Assembly: GCA_025617375.2 (NCBI GenBank) | Contig: JAMYGW020000008.1 | Coordinates: 930,001-994,000, forward strand | Direction of reading: 5' to 3' | DNA length: 64,000 nt | From: Acarospora socialis | Lineage: Eukaryota > Ascomycota > Lecanoromycetes > Acarosporales > Acarosporaceae | Part shown: one piece after another, positions 21,901-33,264 of the stretch | Numbering within the stretch: position 1 is the stretch's first letter | Layout of the letters: every line of letters starts with the position of its first letter | Position numbers and translations under genes: made by a program | The notes under the pieces: generated by a model | The model's database searches: none | What the model saw: the letters and a program-made list of their open reading frames with translations, nothing else | Told to the model about the DNA's origin: nothing

Positions 21901-24900
21901 CGATGGTGACAGCTTGCATGCTAGCATTCCGGAGCTCCCTGACGGGCACATGGTGACCATAAGCTTTGCCCGGTAAGCTACAGTTCGCAAGGCATGTTCG
22001 ATGCTGAGCGTCTCGGACACAGCCAAGGCAGCGTATTCACCCAGGCTAATATGCATATCAGCAGCGGCAAAGCGCTCTTGTAAGGTCAAGACTTACCTGT
22101 GCCCGATAATAACATCCGGAATCAAGTTCCATGACATGAGAAGCTTAGCCAAGGCATATTCCAGCGTGACACATGCACACTGTGACATGATGATCCCATC
22201 AGTCTGCTCAGGCATATCTCCCGGAACTCCGTTGATCATAGGTAGGATTCCCGAGAACCCTAGAGTCTGTAAGATTTGGTCGCAGGACATAACTATCTTC
22301 TTGAAGAGAGGAGAAGTTCGCAAGAGTTCAGCGCCCATCCCAGTGTAAATGCTACCCTGACCGGAGAACACAAAGATCGTTTTGCTTCTGATCTTAGCGC
22401 TATCGATTTCCAAAACATTGGTTTTACGGAGGTTTGATTGCAGATCCTGGAGAGATGTGCATGGAATCGATACTCGATAATCATAAACTTGACGCCGTGC
22501 CGTTGCAGTATAGCAGATGTCCTTTAACGAGCCATCCGCAGCTTCCGTCGGCAAAAGATCTTGATATCTAGCAACCAGATCAGAGAGCGCATCGCGGGTT
22601 CTAGCAGAGACATTGAAATTGTACGCGGAGCGGTCGTTGGGGGTGTGAGGACTGCTGGTAGAGGATATCAATTCTTCCAAGAGAAGTACAGAGTTCGAGC
22701 CAGCTGCGCCGAAGTTGTTCAGCATAGCCCTCCGGGGGCTATTGTGTCCACTTTGCCATGCATTGGTCTTAGTTGGGATGATAATACCTGCCTCCTCGAG
22801 CCCAGTGATACGGGGATTCATCAGGCGGAGACTTGCTTGCATGGGTATTTCTCGCTTGCGGAGCATGAGAAGAAGCTTTGCAAGTCCGGCGGCCCCAGAC
22901 GCAGCTTCGCAATGACCAACGTTGCCTTTGATAGAACTGACCATAAGCGGACTGGACAGGGAATGGGATTTCCCAAAAAAGGCCTGCAAGCTAGCGATCT
23001 CTCTGGTATCACCTGCCTGCGGGTCATCTTAATTAATAATTGCCAAACCCCAAGCTTTCAGCACGGATTTTGAATATCATACCTGCGTACCAGTCCCGTG
23101 AGCTTCCACCACGCTAATCGAAGCAGGATCGACATCGTTCTTCTGAAGGATACGTCTCATCAAGTCTACTTGAGTATCGCTGTGGGGATGTGTTATCGAA
23201 TGTGCATTACCGCTCTGGTTAACCATTACATCCCTGATAACTCCATGGATCCGATCATTCTCGGCAAGAGCATCTGAGAGTCGTTTAAGAACGAAGACAA
23301 CGCAGCCTTCAGCTCGACCATAGCCATCAGCGGATGCGTCGAATGGTTTACAGCCACCAGTTGGGCTGAGGAAGTGTCCTTTAGCAAGTCCAAGAAACAT
23401 CTGTATGTTTGTGAGCAAGGGTCGACATAAAGCCAGGGTGTGATGTTGCCAACATTAGGACTACATATAGCGTTGACACCACCCGCCAAAGCAGCAGTAC
23501 AATCTCCATTCTGAAGCGCTCGGCAGGCTTGATATATTGAAACCAGCGATGAAGAGCAAGCAGTATCAATGACAATCGACGGCCCACTCAGCTTGTATAC
23601 GTAGGACACTCGCCCGCTATGAAACGCTCGCAAGGTTCCTATAGCAACGTCAGGGCTACCTCGACATGTCCTAACTCATCCAGGCGTACTCACCTTGACT
23701 GTAAAATACATCAATCGAGTCACATAAGTTATCTGCGTAATCACCAGTGGCCAAGCCAATGTAACAACCCATCGATGAGCTTTGAAACGATGGTGTGGAA
23801 TCTTTGACATAGCCCGCGTCATCGAGAGCAGCTTGGACTGTGTGTAAGAGGATTCGCTGCTGAGGATCCATTGACTTTGCTTCTCGAGGTGAAATATTGA
23901 AGAATGTATGATCAAAAGTCCAGATATCATCAAGAAATGCTCCATGCCGTACCCGCATCGTGCGAGGTTTCTGGTCGTCGCTATCAGAGTAGAACTCGGC
24001 CAGTTTGAATCGCGACTCAGGAATCTGGAAACGTACATCAGATTGTGTCGAAATGAGCGGAAAACCATGATCGGTTATTCACCTCTTGGATACTACTCAA
24101 GCCACTGGAGAGAGTCTCCCACAGCTTCTGTGGTCCTTTGCCCTTCGGAAGATCAATTCCCATTCCTACGATCGCAATGCCGTCCTGAAAGTTTGCACAA
24201 GGAATGCTGGCCTTAGTGGACATGAATGGAGAGAGATCCAGCACCTCCACGTTGGATTGACCACTTTGGGTCTTGATATCAGCTAGAAGTAATCCAGAAC
24301 TTGGCCCAATGGAAACCAGTTGCACGGGAGATTTCGATTGACCCTCGGCTACCCCTCTTATCACCTCAGAGATAGCTGACGATACCATTACCCAGTTCAC
24401 AGAATGCACCAAAATGTGCCGAGCAATCCACTGAACAACATCCACGGGCTTGGAATCTGTGCAAACAAGAATCGCTCCATCCAATGTAGAGCGAACTGGC
24501 CTGCTTAGGTCGCCGTAAGAAGGAAGTTGGACGCCTCGTTCCTTGACATCTCGAACCACTTCTTGCACAGCATCCTCCAGAAAGACCCCTCCGTGATACC
24601 ATGCATGAACGTGCGCGAATTTAGTCGTAACTGAGTGCCCTAGATGTTCTCTGAACATTAGAAGTTCATTCCCTGGGCCAGAAACCGAGATAGTTTTGTG
24701 CGCTGAGACCGCAGAGATACGCAGCATCCGCCTCGTATGCTACTTGAATAAGCCACAATACCTGTGAGGTCATATGGAATACGTACACTTTCATCAAAGT
24801 CTCTCAACCTTTTGGCAACCTGCTCATAATCAAGGCCCAATACAATAAGAGACCAAGATGGTTCCGGCGCTTGGTCGGATACTATCTTTCGACTCGCTAA

Positions 24901-25395
24901 CGTTGCTCGACAACCTATCCAGAAGGAGAGCCGAAATGCCTCCACGCCAAAACTCACAAATTCCTGAACCGTATCAGAAGCAGCAACGACGACTGCTGGG
25001 AGTAGCCCGGCGCAGAAGCCAGTAACCTCTAAAACTGGACTCAGCGAAGAGCTAAAGCTAGCACCCGATCGTTCTATCTCGGCGAGGTAATGGAGAAGCT
25101 GGTAAAGACAAAGCGTGGTTGACTGTACAAGACCATGGTGATGATAGTCCGGTGGAGGCACTAGGACGTCTTTGAGGCGATGAAAGCGACCAATATCGAC
25201 CCCCAGCAGCCGCCTCCTCTCTTCGCCAAGATATGAAAGTTCCTCGAGAAAAGCGACGTGACATTTTGAAGCCAAAACAAGCCCTGAAATGCATATTTCC
25301 GCATCCTTTTGTGCGGTCACTGCAGTCTGGGGCGAGAATACCGCAGAGGATCCCTGCCCGCCAAACAAGACGATTCGAGGTCTGGTGGAGTTCAT
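18999..25395 (-). CDS. Non-reducing polyketide synthase (SAT-KS-AT-PT-ACP-TE)
   Basis: This 2001-residue protein comes from eight exons on the complement: 25395-24787, 24739-24083, 24024-23694, 23638-23454, 23400-23083, 23016-22097, 22045-19557, 19495-18999. All junctions keep frame. Domains: SAT with GFCAGLLPA (active Cys); KS from ~391 ([28 protein letters not shown]); malonyl AT from ~915 ([14 protein letters not shown]) with the GHSLGEYA serine split by intron 6; product template ~1290-1600 with catalytic His in GHNVGG and Asp in [11 protein letters not shown]; one ACP with LGIDSMMQ near 1679; thioesterase with [11 protein letters not shown] near 1837 and GNHFEAF near 1979. No methyltransferase or reductive domain is present. 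It should build an unreduced, cyclised aromatic polyketide from acetyl and malonyl units. Chain length and ring pattern cannot be read by eye. Confidence 0.95.
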
Positions 25396-25521
25396 GCTTT
25401 GAGTCAGGTAGCCACGCAAGAAGAAAGAACTTTGAATTGGCCTTTACCAATAAAGAAATGGAATAGGGCTTTGGGCTCGATCTCGGCAGATGATTACATT
25501 TCGCGAGACACAAGATTTCAG

Positions 25522-25531
25522 CCATATATGG
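25522..25531. promoter_or_regulatory. CArG box (MADS-type site)
   Basis: CCATATATGG fits the CC(A/T)6GG consensus of MADS-box factors such as Mcm1/RlmA. It lies about 130 bp upstream of the PKS start. Function is untested. Confidence 0.4.
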
Positions 25532-25603
25532 CATAAGCAACAGCTGCAGACAACAGGCCGTGCGCTCACGTGCTGTCGACCTTCCAGTACAGACGCCTGA
25601 TAC

Positions 25604-25617
25604 GGCCCGGAGTATCA
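25604..25617 (-). promoter_or_regulatory. Cluster motif, site 1 of the PKS/NRPS-like promoter
   Basis: The minus strand reads TGATACTCCGGGCC, matching RTACTCCGGNCC. Confidence 0.6.
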
Positions 25618-25688
25618 TGGTTGTACGTGTGGCTAAGGTGCTTGATCTTTTGCCCTTGCTTGGACCCTAGACACTGGGCGAAGCCGCT

Positions 25689-25709
25689 TACTCCGCTTGG
25701 ACCGGAGTA
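25689..25709. promoter_or_regulatory. Palindromic cluster motif, site 2 of the PKS/NRPS-like promoter
   Basis: Perfect 7-bp arms TACTCCG and CGGAGTA flank a 7-bp spacer. Read on the minus strand the site contains TACTCCGGTCCAAG, identical to the core of the sites at 15464 and 32032. The CCG-N7-CGG arrangement is what a dimeric zinc-cluster factor could bind (inference). Confidence 0.65.
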
Positions 25710-25834
25710 CTTCATTCTGCCGCGTCGAAGAAAAGCAGAGAGACTGATGACGAGCGGTAGCTGACCCTCCATCGTTGCGGGAACAAAGACAGCTTGGATG
25801 GAAGACGACCACAATTGACTCAAGTGCAATCAGG

Positions 25835-28800
25835 ATGGATCACGTGATCACTGGCCGGTTCAGGCGCGCCAACTTCAACCTTCTGTGCGGGGATACGCGT
25901 GAGATTATTCGCAGTCTTCCCGACTTGGTCCTTTTCAATGCGGTGCACAATCCCAATCACATCTTCTGCATACAGGCCAAGCAGCCTTCGACGACTCTAA
26001 AGTTCAATTTTCTACCCATCACCTTCTCTGAGCTAGCAAAGGCTGTTGAGCAAGCCTGCACTTGGATAATCTCGAATGTAGCAGATACACATGCAGCAAA
26101 GCAATGTGAAGATGGCTCTATCCTCAAGAGCAGACCGGTGGCTTTGTTCATGGAAAGTGACGTTGGGCTATTTATCTATTTGGCAGCTTTGCTCACCTTG
26201 AACATCCCCGTAAGTTGTACAGTACCGGTCGGTAGGTGTTTATTGATAAACACTAACTGACTGGTACTGTACCATGTTCTGGCTCAGGGCAGTTCCGCTG
26301 ATATTATTTGGGTGAAACTAGTGTCTCTTGCTCTCGACACGTCTTCATCCTCATGCTGTTCGGCATCTCCTACACGAATCCAATGCTCTCTCAATCCTTG
26401 TATCGCCACGAATGCTCACAAATGCTCGCAATGCACTTTCGGAAAAGAACCTCGAACCAAGCTTTCTCATAACAGCCTCGCCGTTTGAGAGCTTCCTAGC
26501 TTCATCAAACGAAGCAGATTTAGGATTCCTTGGGAAATGCGCACCGCTTGTGCGAGAAGATGACCGCAATGTGTTGATTCTCCACAGTTCAGGGACAACT
26601 GGTGCGCTGTGACCTCCCCTCGCTGGAAAGCCCGGCGTTTCGTTAACGCCCCCACCAGGCCCTCCCAAACCTATCCGTCTTGCACACCGTTACTTACTCG
26701 GTTACTCTGCGTGTCACCTATTCCCCCCCGAGGATGACGAGTATAGTCGGGGTGTCAACCTGTCCACTTTACCCCTCTATCATGTACTGCATCCCGGGCA
26801 GCCCTGCTCGAACAATAGGCTGATCCACCATGTCAGGGATTCGGTGCTCTTGCGCCGTGCTTGTCTTTGTCGGTGGGCAAGATATTCTGTCTCCCCCCAT
26901 CAACTACCATACCGACCGGCTCAATGGTTATATCTCTACTCAGGAGCCAGAAATTCACATCATTGATGACCGTCCCTACTATCCTGGAAGATATAAGTCT
27001 TCTGCAGACACTTGATGAGGTCATAAGCGACCTTGTGGCCTTAGACTTCGTCGCAGTCGGAGGGGGAGCTCTCAAGCCCTCTGTGGCTCAACTGCTACAC
27101 TCGAAAGGGGTTAATCTACTCAATCACTTTGGCGCCACAGAATTAGGGGCCTTAGCACCGATATTCCGCCCAGAAAAGGATTACGATTATAGATACCTTC
27201 GCCTGCGTACAGATCTTGGTCTACGTTTGGAGCGTCTCAGTACCGACAGCATGAACACGCAGAAATGTAAGCTAATCGGCTATCCTTTCGGGTGGGGCTC
27301 GGAATTTGAGCTGCAGGATGTACTTGAATGCAACCCGATAAGGCCGGATTCTGAGGTGAGAATACTCGGCCGAAGTGACGATTTGCTTGTTCTAGCTACA
27401 GGCGAGAAGGTTCAACCACATTTCATTGAGCAGGCGTTAGAACAGAATCCCCTGGTCAGGCGCGCTATTGTCTTTGGGGACGGGCAATTCGAGATTGGCG
27501 TTCTTCTCGAGCCTGTGTCCGAAGCTATTGAATTCCCAAACCAGTTCATCGATCATGTTTGGCCTTCCGTCATCAAAACAAACTCACTCGTGGATGGTCA
27601 TGCTCAAATATCGACAAGATCTGCCCTTCTGATCAAGCCCGCCCACAAAATTATTCCGCTCTCTGACAAGGGGTCACCACAGCGGAGAGAGGTCTATGCT
27701 GAGTTTGAGGATGAAATCAAAAAGGTATATGAGAATATCAGGGCGGAAGATTTGAGTGAAGGTGTCATGCTTTTGGATATGGAACACCTACAAGACAGCT
27801 TAAGAAGCATCGTCCAAGCTTGTCTACCAGAGCACTGCAAAGAGGGTATCTGGGGCGATGAGGAGGACTTTATACATTTAGGCATGGACTCCCTGCAAGC
27901 TACGCGGCTGCGTCGTATTCTGAATACATCCCTTCGTCGAGCTGGAAACAATAAGCCCCTGCCATCGGATTTTATATACTCCCATCCTTCCCTGACACTA
28001 CTGGCTCAGGCTCTGAGGGGAAGTCACGAGGAGCCGGCGTCATCCGAGTCTCTAGATACAACGCGTTCCCTTGCATCTAAGTACGCTGCCTTCTCACAAA
28101 GCGGACCTCCGCTAAACCAAGGTGGTCCCGATTATGGTGCGATGGAACACCCACCCACTTTCGCTCGAGGGCTGGGTAACGTCGTTTTGCTTACTGGAAG
28201 CACCGGGAACTTAGGGGCTCACCTCCTGGAGTTACTGTGCAAGAACTCCGAGGTTGAGCGCGTCGTTTGTCTCGTTTCCATGAGATTTCTACCACCAAAG
28301 AATCAGAGTAATGAAGCCTTGGCGGCCCGTCAACGGGAAGCTCTTGGTAACCGAGGGATCTTTCTTCCACCAACTGGCTGGTCGAAGATTGAATTGCATG
28401 ACTGGCAACCTGGCGCAGATCTGCTCGGACTCGGCGAAAGTGAGTATCAGAAGCTTGCTCGGGCCGTTACGCACATCTTCCATGGCGCATGGCCAATGGA
28501 CTTCAAGAGGAGAATAGAGTCTTTCGAGCCCCATATCAAGGCTATTCATGACCTGGTCAAATTAGCGCAAACTGCTCATCGGGCTTGGCCAAGGGTGAAG
28601 CCTAAGATCGTGCTGGCGTCGTCAATCGCAGTGGTTGGTGGCATTTGTACGGAGAAGAACAGAGTTGTCGTGCCAGAGAAGTCACTGGATGACCCATCAA
28701 GCCCTTTACCAATGGGATATGCAAAGGCGAAGTGGGTCTGCGAAAAGGTAATAGAGAGTGCCTACCGCACTGTAGGTAACGAGATCGATCCAATGGTCGT

Positions 28801-29365
28801 CAGGATTGGCCAGTTGTCTGGATCGCAGACTACAGGTATCTGGAGCACGCAAGAGCATATCGCTGCACTAGTCAAGGCGTCGCAGTCGGTTAGAGCCATG
28901 CCAGATCTCGAAGGCGTAGGTTGAGATTCTGACTTTCCCCCAAATACGTTCAGCTAATCAAGATATTAGACCCTGTCTTGGTTGCCTGTCGACCGTGCTG
29001 CGAGAGTTATCATGGAACTCCTCCTCGGACCTACGTCTAGAAACCTCGTTTATCACGTTGAGAACCCGGTCAGGCAGTCGTGGCTCGATGCCTGCACCGT
29101 GATCGAACGTAAACTTAACCTGTCATATCGCAGCCGGCTGCCTTTCGATCAGTGGCTCGAGCAAGTCATGGGCACCGGGGATTTACCAGAAAGTCTCTTC
29201 GATTTTTTCCTGCATCATTTCTTGCGCATTTCGGGTGGACGTCTGGTCCTTGCCACGGAAAATAGTCGCAAAATCTCTCCAACACTAAGGGCTAGTGGAG
29301 CAGTTGACAATGCGACCATTGAGCTCTGTATAGAGTCTTGGAAGAGCAAGGGATTTCTTCTGTGA
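25835..29365 (+). CDS. NRPS-like aryl-acid reductase (A-T-R)
   Basis: This 1084-residue protein comes from exons 25835-26209, 26322-26601, 26659-26783, 26837-28915 and 28970-29365, all in frame. The adenylation domain has ILHSSGTTGPPKPI and LNHFGATELGALAP. The carrier domain has FIHLGMDSLQATRLRR, with its Ser near residue 610. The C-terminal thioester reductase has the NADPH motif LLTGSTGNLGAHLLE (about 711) and the catalytic MGYAKAKWVCEKV (about 888). No condensation domain is present. Related A-T-R enzymes beside non-reducing PKSs, as in the ascochlorin and ilicicolin pathways, reduce free aryl acids to aldehydes. It shares a promoter with the PKS, so the PKS acid is the likely substrate. 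Intron 1 contains a 56-bp hairpin. Confidence 0.92.
26217..26272. repeat. 56-bp hairpin inside intron 1 of the NRPS-like gene
   Basis: Arms of 26 bp (26217-26242 and 26247-26272) pair with four mismatches around a 4-base loop. The ends read GTACAGTACC and GGTACTGTAC. Three of the four mismatches are G/A transitions. It fills half of the 112-bp intron (26210-26321). Confidence 0.75.
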
Positions 29366-29508
29366 GAAGATGGGAAAATGCAATCCCATCTCCTGCGTGA
29401 GTGTCGATAGATAAACGGTTCAACACCGTTCTCTTCTTTGGAAGTACTTTTCCAACAAAATCTTCACTTGTCGTATTACTATAAAACTAATTGCATACAA
29501 CGCGGTTA

Positions 29509-31950
29509 TTACCTCTCAACATGCCCGTTCAACAGGATCGCCTCATCGCACGTAGGCACCAGCCACTGCTCAAAGTAATCGCCCAGAGCCTCCGCATTCT
29601 TCAACGAAACACTCGTTCCAATCCACAAGTCCGGCCTGACAACCACCATCGCCCCCTTCATATGATTGACCTCGTAGCACGTATGCGCGTCCTCGTCCGG
29701 CGCACGGTCATCGTACAGAACCCTCGAGTTCTCGCGCACCGCCTTCAAGTCGTCGCTCCCCAGCAACACTTCCGCCTCGTAGGGCAGGCATTTAGTCACG
29801 ACAACAATGCTGAAGCGGTCTCGCCCGCCAAACCGGTTGTAGAAAGAAGTCGAGGAGGCGAGCTTAACCGAGAAGGCCTCCAAGGCCGTGCGTACCGGCC
29901 CTTGCAGGTCCGAGGCGAAGACAACAAGGTGGATTGTTGCGGCACCCGTCAGCGAGTCGTACAAATAACCAGTGCTAGTTGAGGAGAAGCAGACGCGGGG
30001 ATTCGGCGCTCGGACGCCGTTGCGCGGGGCAATGGCTCCACCATGTTGCGCCGGACTGAGCACGCTGGGTAGGTAGGCCGCGTCGACGCCGAGCAGAAAC
30101 TGCCCGTTGGCCGCGAAGAAAGTGCGGACAAACTCGAGGTCCTCGCCCGGCGTGTACTTGATGGCATCCGGGAGCTTGCCAAGGCCCGAGTCGTCGCGCT
30201 CGAACTCGGCGAGCGGGAACTCGGAGTTGCACACGAAGCGGAGGTAGGAGCCGGAGACGCGGATGATGCAATGGGCGTGCAGGCGGCGCTCGGCGTCGTA
30301 GGTTGGGCCGAGAGCGGAGATTTTGGCCAGGTTTCGGGAGCAGAGGCCTATCTTCCAAGCGAGGTTGGCAGCGTCCATGATAGAGGCGTTGAGACCGAAG
30401 GCGCCCATGACAGAGTGGACGTGCCTTGGGAGAGAGGATCAGAACTCTTATTATATGGAAGGACTGTTTCACTTACGCTGCGTCTCCGACCAAGTGAACG
30501 CGAGAGTCGTTGGACGAGAAAGACCGAGCTACACGTTCACTTACTATGTGCCGATTAGCATGTGTACCCACTTGCTGGCTGATATAACTGTACTTTTCCA
30601 CACGGCAAACCAGCTCAGGGGAGCGGCGAACTTGAGTGTGTACGGATGAAATATCTTATTGGCTTGTTTAAGGACCTCCTCAGCGGTAATGGTATTTGTC
30701 TCCACACGACCACCGGATTCTTGAAAGGAGGCCGACTTGGCCTGGCGGTCTTTGGCTATCTCGCCGGTACTTGAGATATCCAGCTGGGTATACAGCCTAT
30801 AGCTTCGTATCAACACACCATTCTTTCGTGCTCGAGGGTCACGAACCTGATATAGCCGTCCTCCCGGGGGATGATCACGCATCCGCCATGCTTCGACGAT
30901 ATGACAGACCTGCCTGACATGTCAGCAATCTGCAAAGCAAGTCAAAAGCTTTCGCATCACGCCGTACCCAAATACCCAAGCATGTGGATAATCGCTATCA
31001 AAGACGCAGTCCATAATTCCCCAGTATATATCGGTGCTCACCCCATCAAAAGGTATGTCTAGCTTCTTGCGGATCATGCTCGCGGCTCCATCGCTACCTA
31101 CTAGGAACTTGGCTTTAATCGTCTCCTCCGCGCCAGTCTTCTCATCTCTCAATCTTGCTTGCACGGGATAACCTGTAGAATTCTCCGGCTTAACATCAAA
31201 GTCCGTTATCACAGTCTGTCGCTCAACCAGCATTTTGTGACGCAACAAGTCGCGGATGTAGATCCTCTCTATCTGTCCCTGTGTTACGATGTGTAATCCA
31301 CGGTATCGAGAATCCGACTGATGAGATCTAGTGAAGAGCAGTTTCTTTCCATCTTTGTAAATGGCTGTCCGCTCAATCAGAGGGCCCTCTTCACTGACCT
31401 CTGTTGAGAGGCCCCACGAGTGGAGCGTCTCGAGAAATCGAGGCTGAACACCATCTGCGCGGCCGGTGATCAAGGGAGTAGGTGCTTTGTCTGTCGATCG
31501 AATTAACCCATACTGGCACATGAAATTTGGGCGGCAGATCACGAACCAATGATTCGAAAGCTGACGCCTTGCCTGGCGAGACTCAATGCCACTTGCAATC
31601 CGCTCGGCCCAGCTACAACGCAGTCATGGTCAGGATCGGTAGTCGCTGGCCAGTAGAGGCTTCTTACCGCCACAGATGAGGACGTCAACTTCACTGCTCG
31701 GTGACCACCACTCTGGAAGGTCGTGCGGTGTGTTTGTTCCATCGTAGATGGTTGGCCATGTCCTCAAGACGTTTAGTCCCAGATCGTTGTGTACTGTGGA
31801 CGTCAAGACTTCAGAGGATGGCGGGGTCACGTAATGCGCCTCCTCCACCTGACTGCTATTCTCAAGCTTGCGCTCAGTGGACCACGGAGTCCCGATACTT
31901 GGTTCACGAAATCCATTCCTGAAGCTGAATGCCGACACTGACTTTGCCAT
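29509..31950 (-). CDS. Phenol 2-monooxygenase-type FAD-dependent monooxygenase
   Basis: This 706-residue protein comes from seven exons on the complement: 31950-31668, 31612-31547, 31490-30968, 30909-30847, 30796-30594, 30543-30477, 30424-29509. The FAD dinucleotide fold is VLICGGAGPSGLQVALSLA, with the GxGxxG motif split by intron 1. The second FAD/NADPH motif is FLVGSDGAASMIRKKLDI. The GD motif VHLVGDAAHVHSVMGAFGLN is split by an intron, followed by MDAANLAWKIG. A C-terminal thioredoxin-like domain of ~200 residues marks the phenol hydroxylase subgroup. The family adds a hydroxyl to activated aromatic rings. A ~90-residue N-terminal extension precedes the FAD fold. Its promoter carries a cluster motif at 32032. 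It converges with the NRPS-like gene, whose stop lies 143 bp away. Confidence 0.92.
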
Positions 31951-33264
31951 GGTTCCTAGGGGCTAGACAGAGCGTAGCATCGGAAGCTGACCGCTTCTGG
32001 TAAAACATGAGCCCAGCGGGCCCACCGTGTCATACTCCGGTCCAAGCCAAGAGGTTGCACTCTTGCGTCTGGGCCGGGGTTCGATACCAGAGTAAGCCAT
32101 TGCGCAGTTTTAGACATGGCAATCTCCTTCCTTTGAAACACATAAACTCCTGAGTAGAATAGGATTCCCGGTTGCACAGTACAGACGAAATGATTGTTCC
32201 CACTCGGACATTCTAGAAAACATCGAGACTTGTCTCCATCTCCCACAAGCTCGATCCCCCACACTCCACCCGCAATCCAATACTCCCATTAGCTCACCAC
32301 ATCTTGCTTCTTTCTCAGTTCTTCTCAACTTCCTTCAAGTGTTCATTGGTATATGCCCCGGCTGCGCCTCGGTCCACTACTCCACATTCGGGTGGCACCT
32401 TCTTTCCTTTAACCTCTCCCTTTCCACTTCTTGCTCACGCCGCCATCTATTCATAAGGGTAAAGGTAGAGAATTCCCTGACAATGCTCGTGCGTCAAGTG
32501 AAAAGGAGGCCAACAGTACGATATCTGAACACCTCCCCCACTAACTGTCCTGTGAAATTGCCCACCGCGTATCGCCTTCACATCGACCTACTTCCCCTTC
32601 CATCACCCTTCTGTAGGAGCGGCAGAAGACCTGCAGTTCAGCGCACATCGTCGTCGTTCTCCCGGAAATGAAACGACACAATATATCTCGATATTTCTGC
32701 CTTCATCTGTGGTCTAATTCTTCAGCCCTACATGCAAGCTCATTGCATATATATATCACTGACATGTTCTCGTGCTATGCAATTAGCTGTGATGCTACGC
32801 TCTTAGTGCTGCAACATTACTTGTGGGCCACACCTCTGCATGTAGATAAATACGACACATACCGATGGTAGTAAAATCATATTAAGTAGTTCATCGGGTA
32901 CGGTTTAGATATTGAGGCTTGATTAGACCTCCGACCCGGGAAGACGGCGTCGATACGGCGACAATATGATGGTTACGGACGGGAAACCGTTGATGCCAAG
33001 GGAATCTTATGCGCAAAATCAGAACGATGTAACGTCGATCTTCGCTCTCTTTCACGAACAGGACGACCTCGTCACCTTCCCTATAGCTACCCCGCATAGA
33101 CCTGCGATTTATGCTCAGACCTGTCACCTGTGGACCTGCTTTATTATGCACCGAAAGGACCTTCCGCCTTTGACTTCCCGTCCGCGACGACAACAAGCCA
33201 TACTTAAAGATGGATCAATCCTTCTCGTTATACTGGAGGTTCCCACCTCCGAACATTGCGCAAG
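31951..33264. promoter_or_regulatory. Intergenic region between monooxygenase and GH43 genes
   Basis: 1.3 kb between divergent genes. The cluster motif lies at 32032-32046 on the monooxygenase side. No such site was seen near the GH43 start, so the cluster boundary probably falls here. No further gene was supported. Confidence 0.55.
32032..32046 (+). promoter_or_regulatory. Cluster motif before the FAD monooxygenase gene
   Basis: ATACTCCGGTCCAAG lies about 82 bp upstream of the monooxygenase start codon. It is identical over 15 bases to the orphan site at 15464. Confidence 0.65.

Larger units (their letters stand above)
25396..25834. promoter_or_regulatory. Bidirectional promoter of PKS and NRPS-like genes
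   Basis: This 439-bp stretch separates the divergent PKS and NRPS-like start codons, so both core genes are likely controlled together. It holds two cluster motifs (25604-25617 and 25689-25709), a perfect CArG box CCATATATGG (25522-25531) and an E-box CACGTG (25567-25572). Confidence 0.75.

Noticed and set aside
29491-29982. 163-codon plus-strand ORF
   Set aside because: Antisense to the C-terminal thioredoxin-like domain of the monooxygenase; Arg-rich shadow.
30271-30649. Plus-strand ORFs across the FAD monooxygenase
   Set aside because: They overlap conserved exons and the GD-motif intron of the monooxygenase on the other strand.
32060-32090. GGTTCGATACC resembling a tRNA B-box
   Set aside because: The flanking bases do not form a 5-bp T-stem, and no acceptor stem or A-box could be arranged around it.
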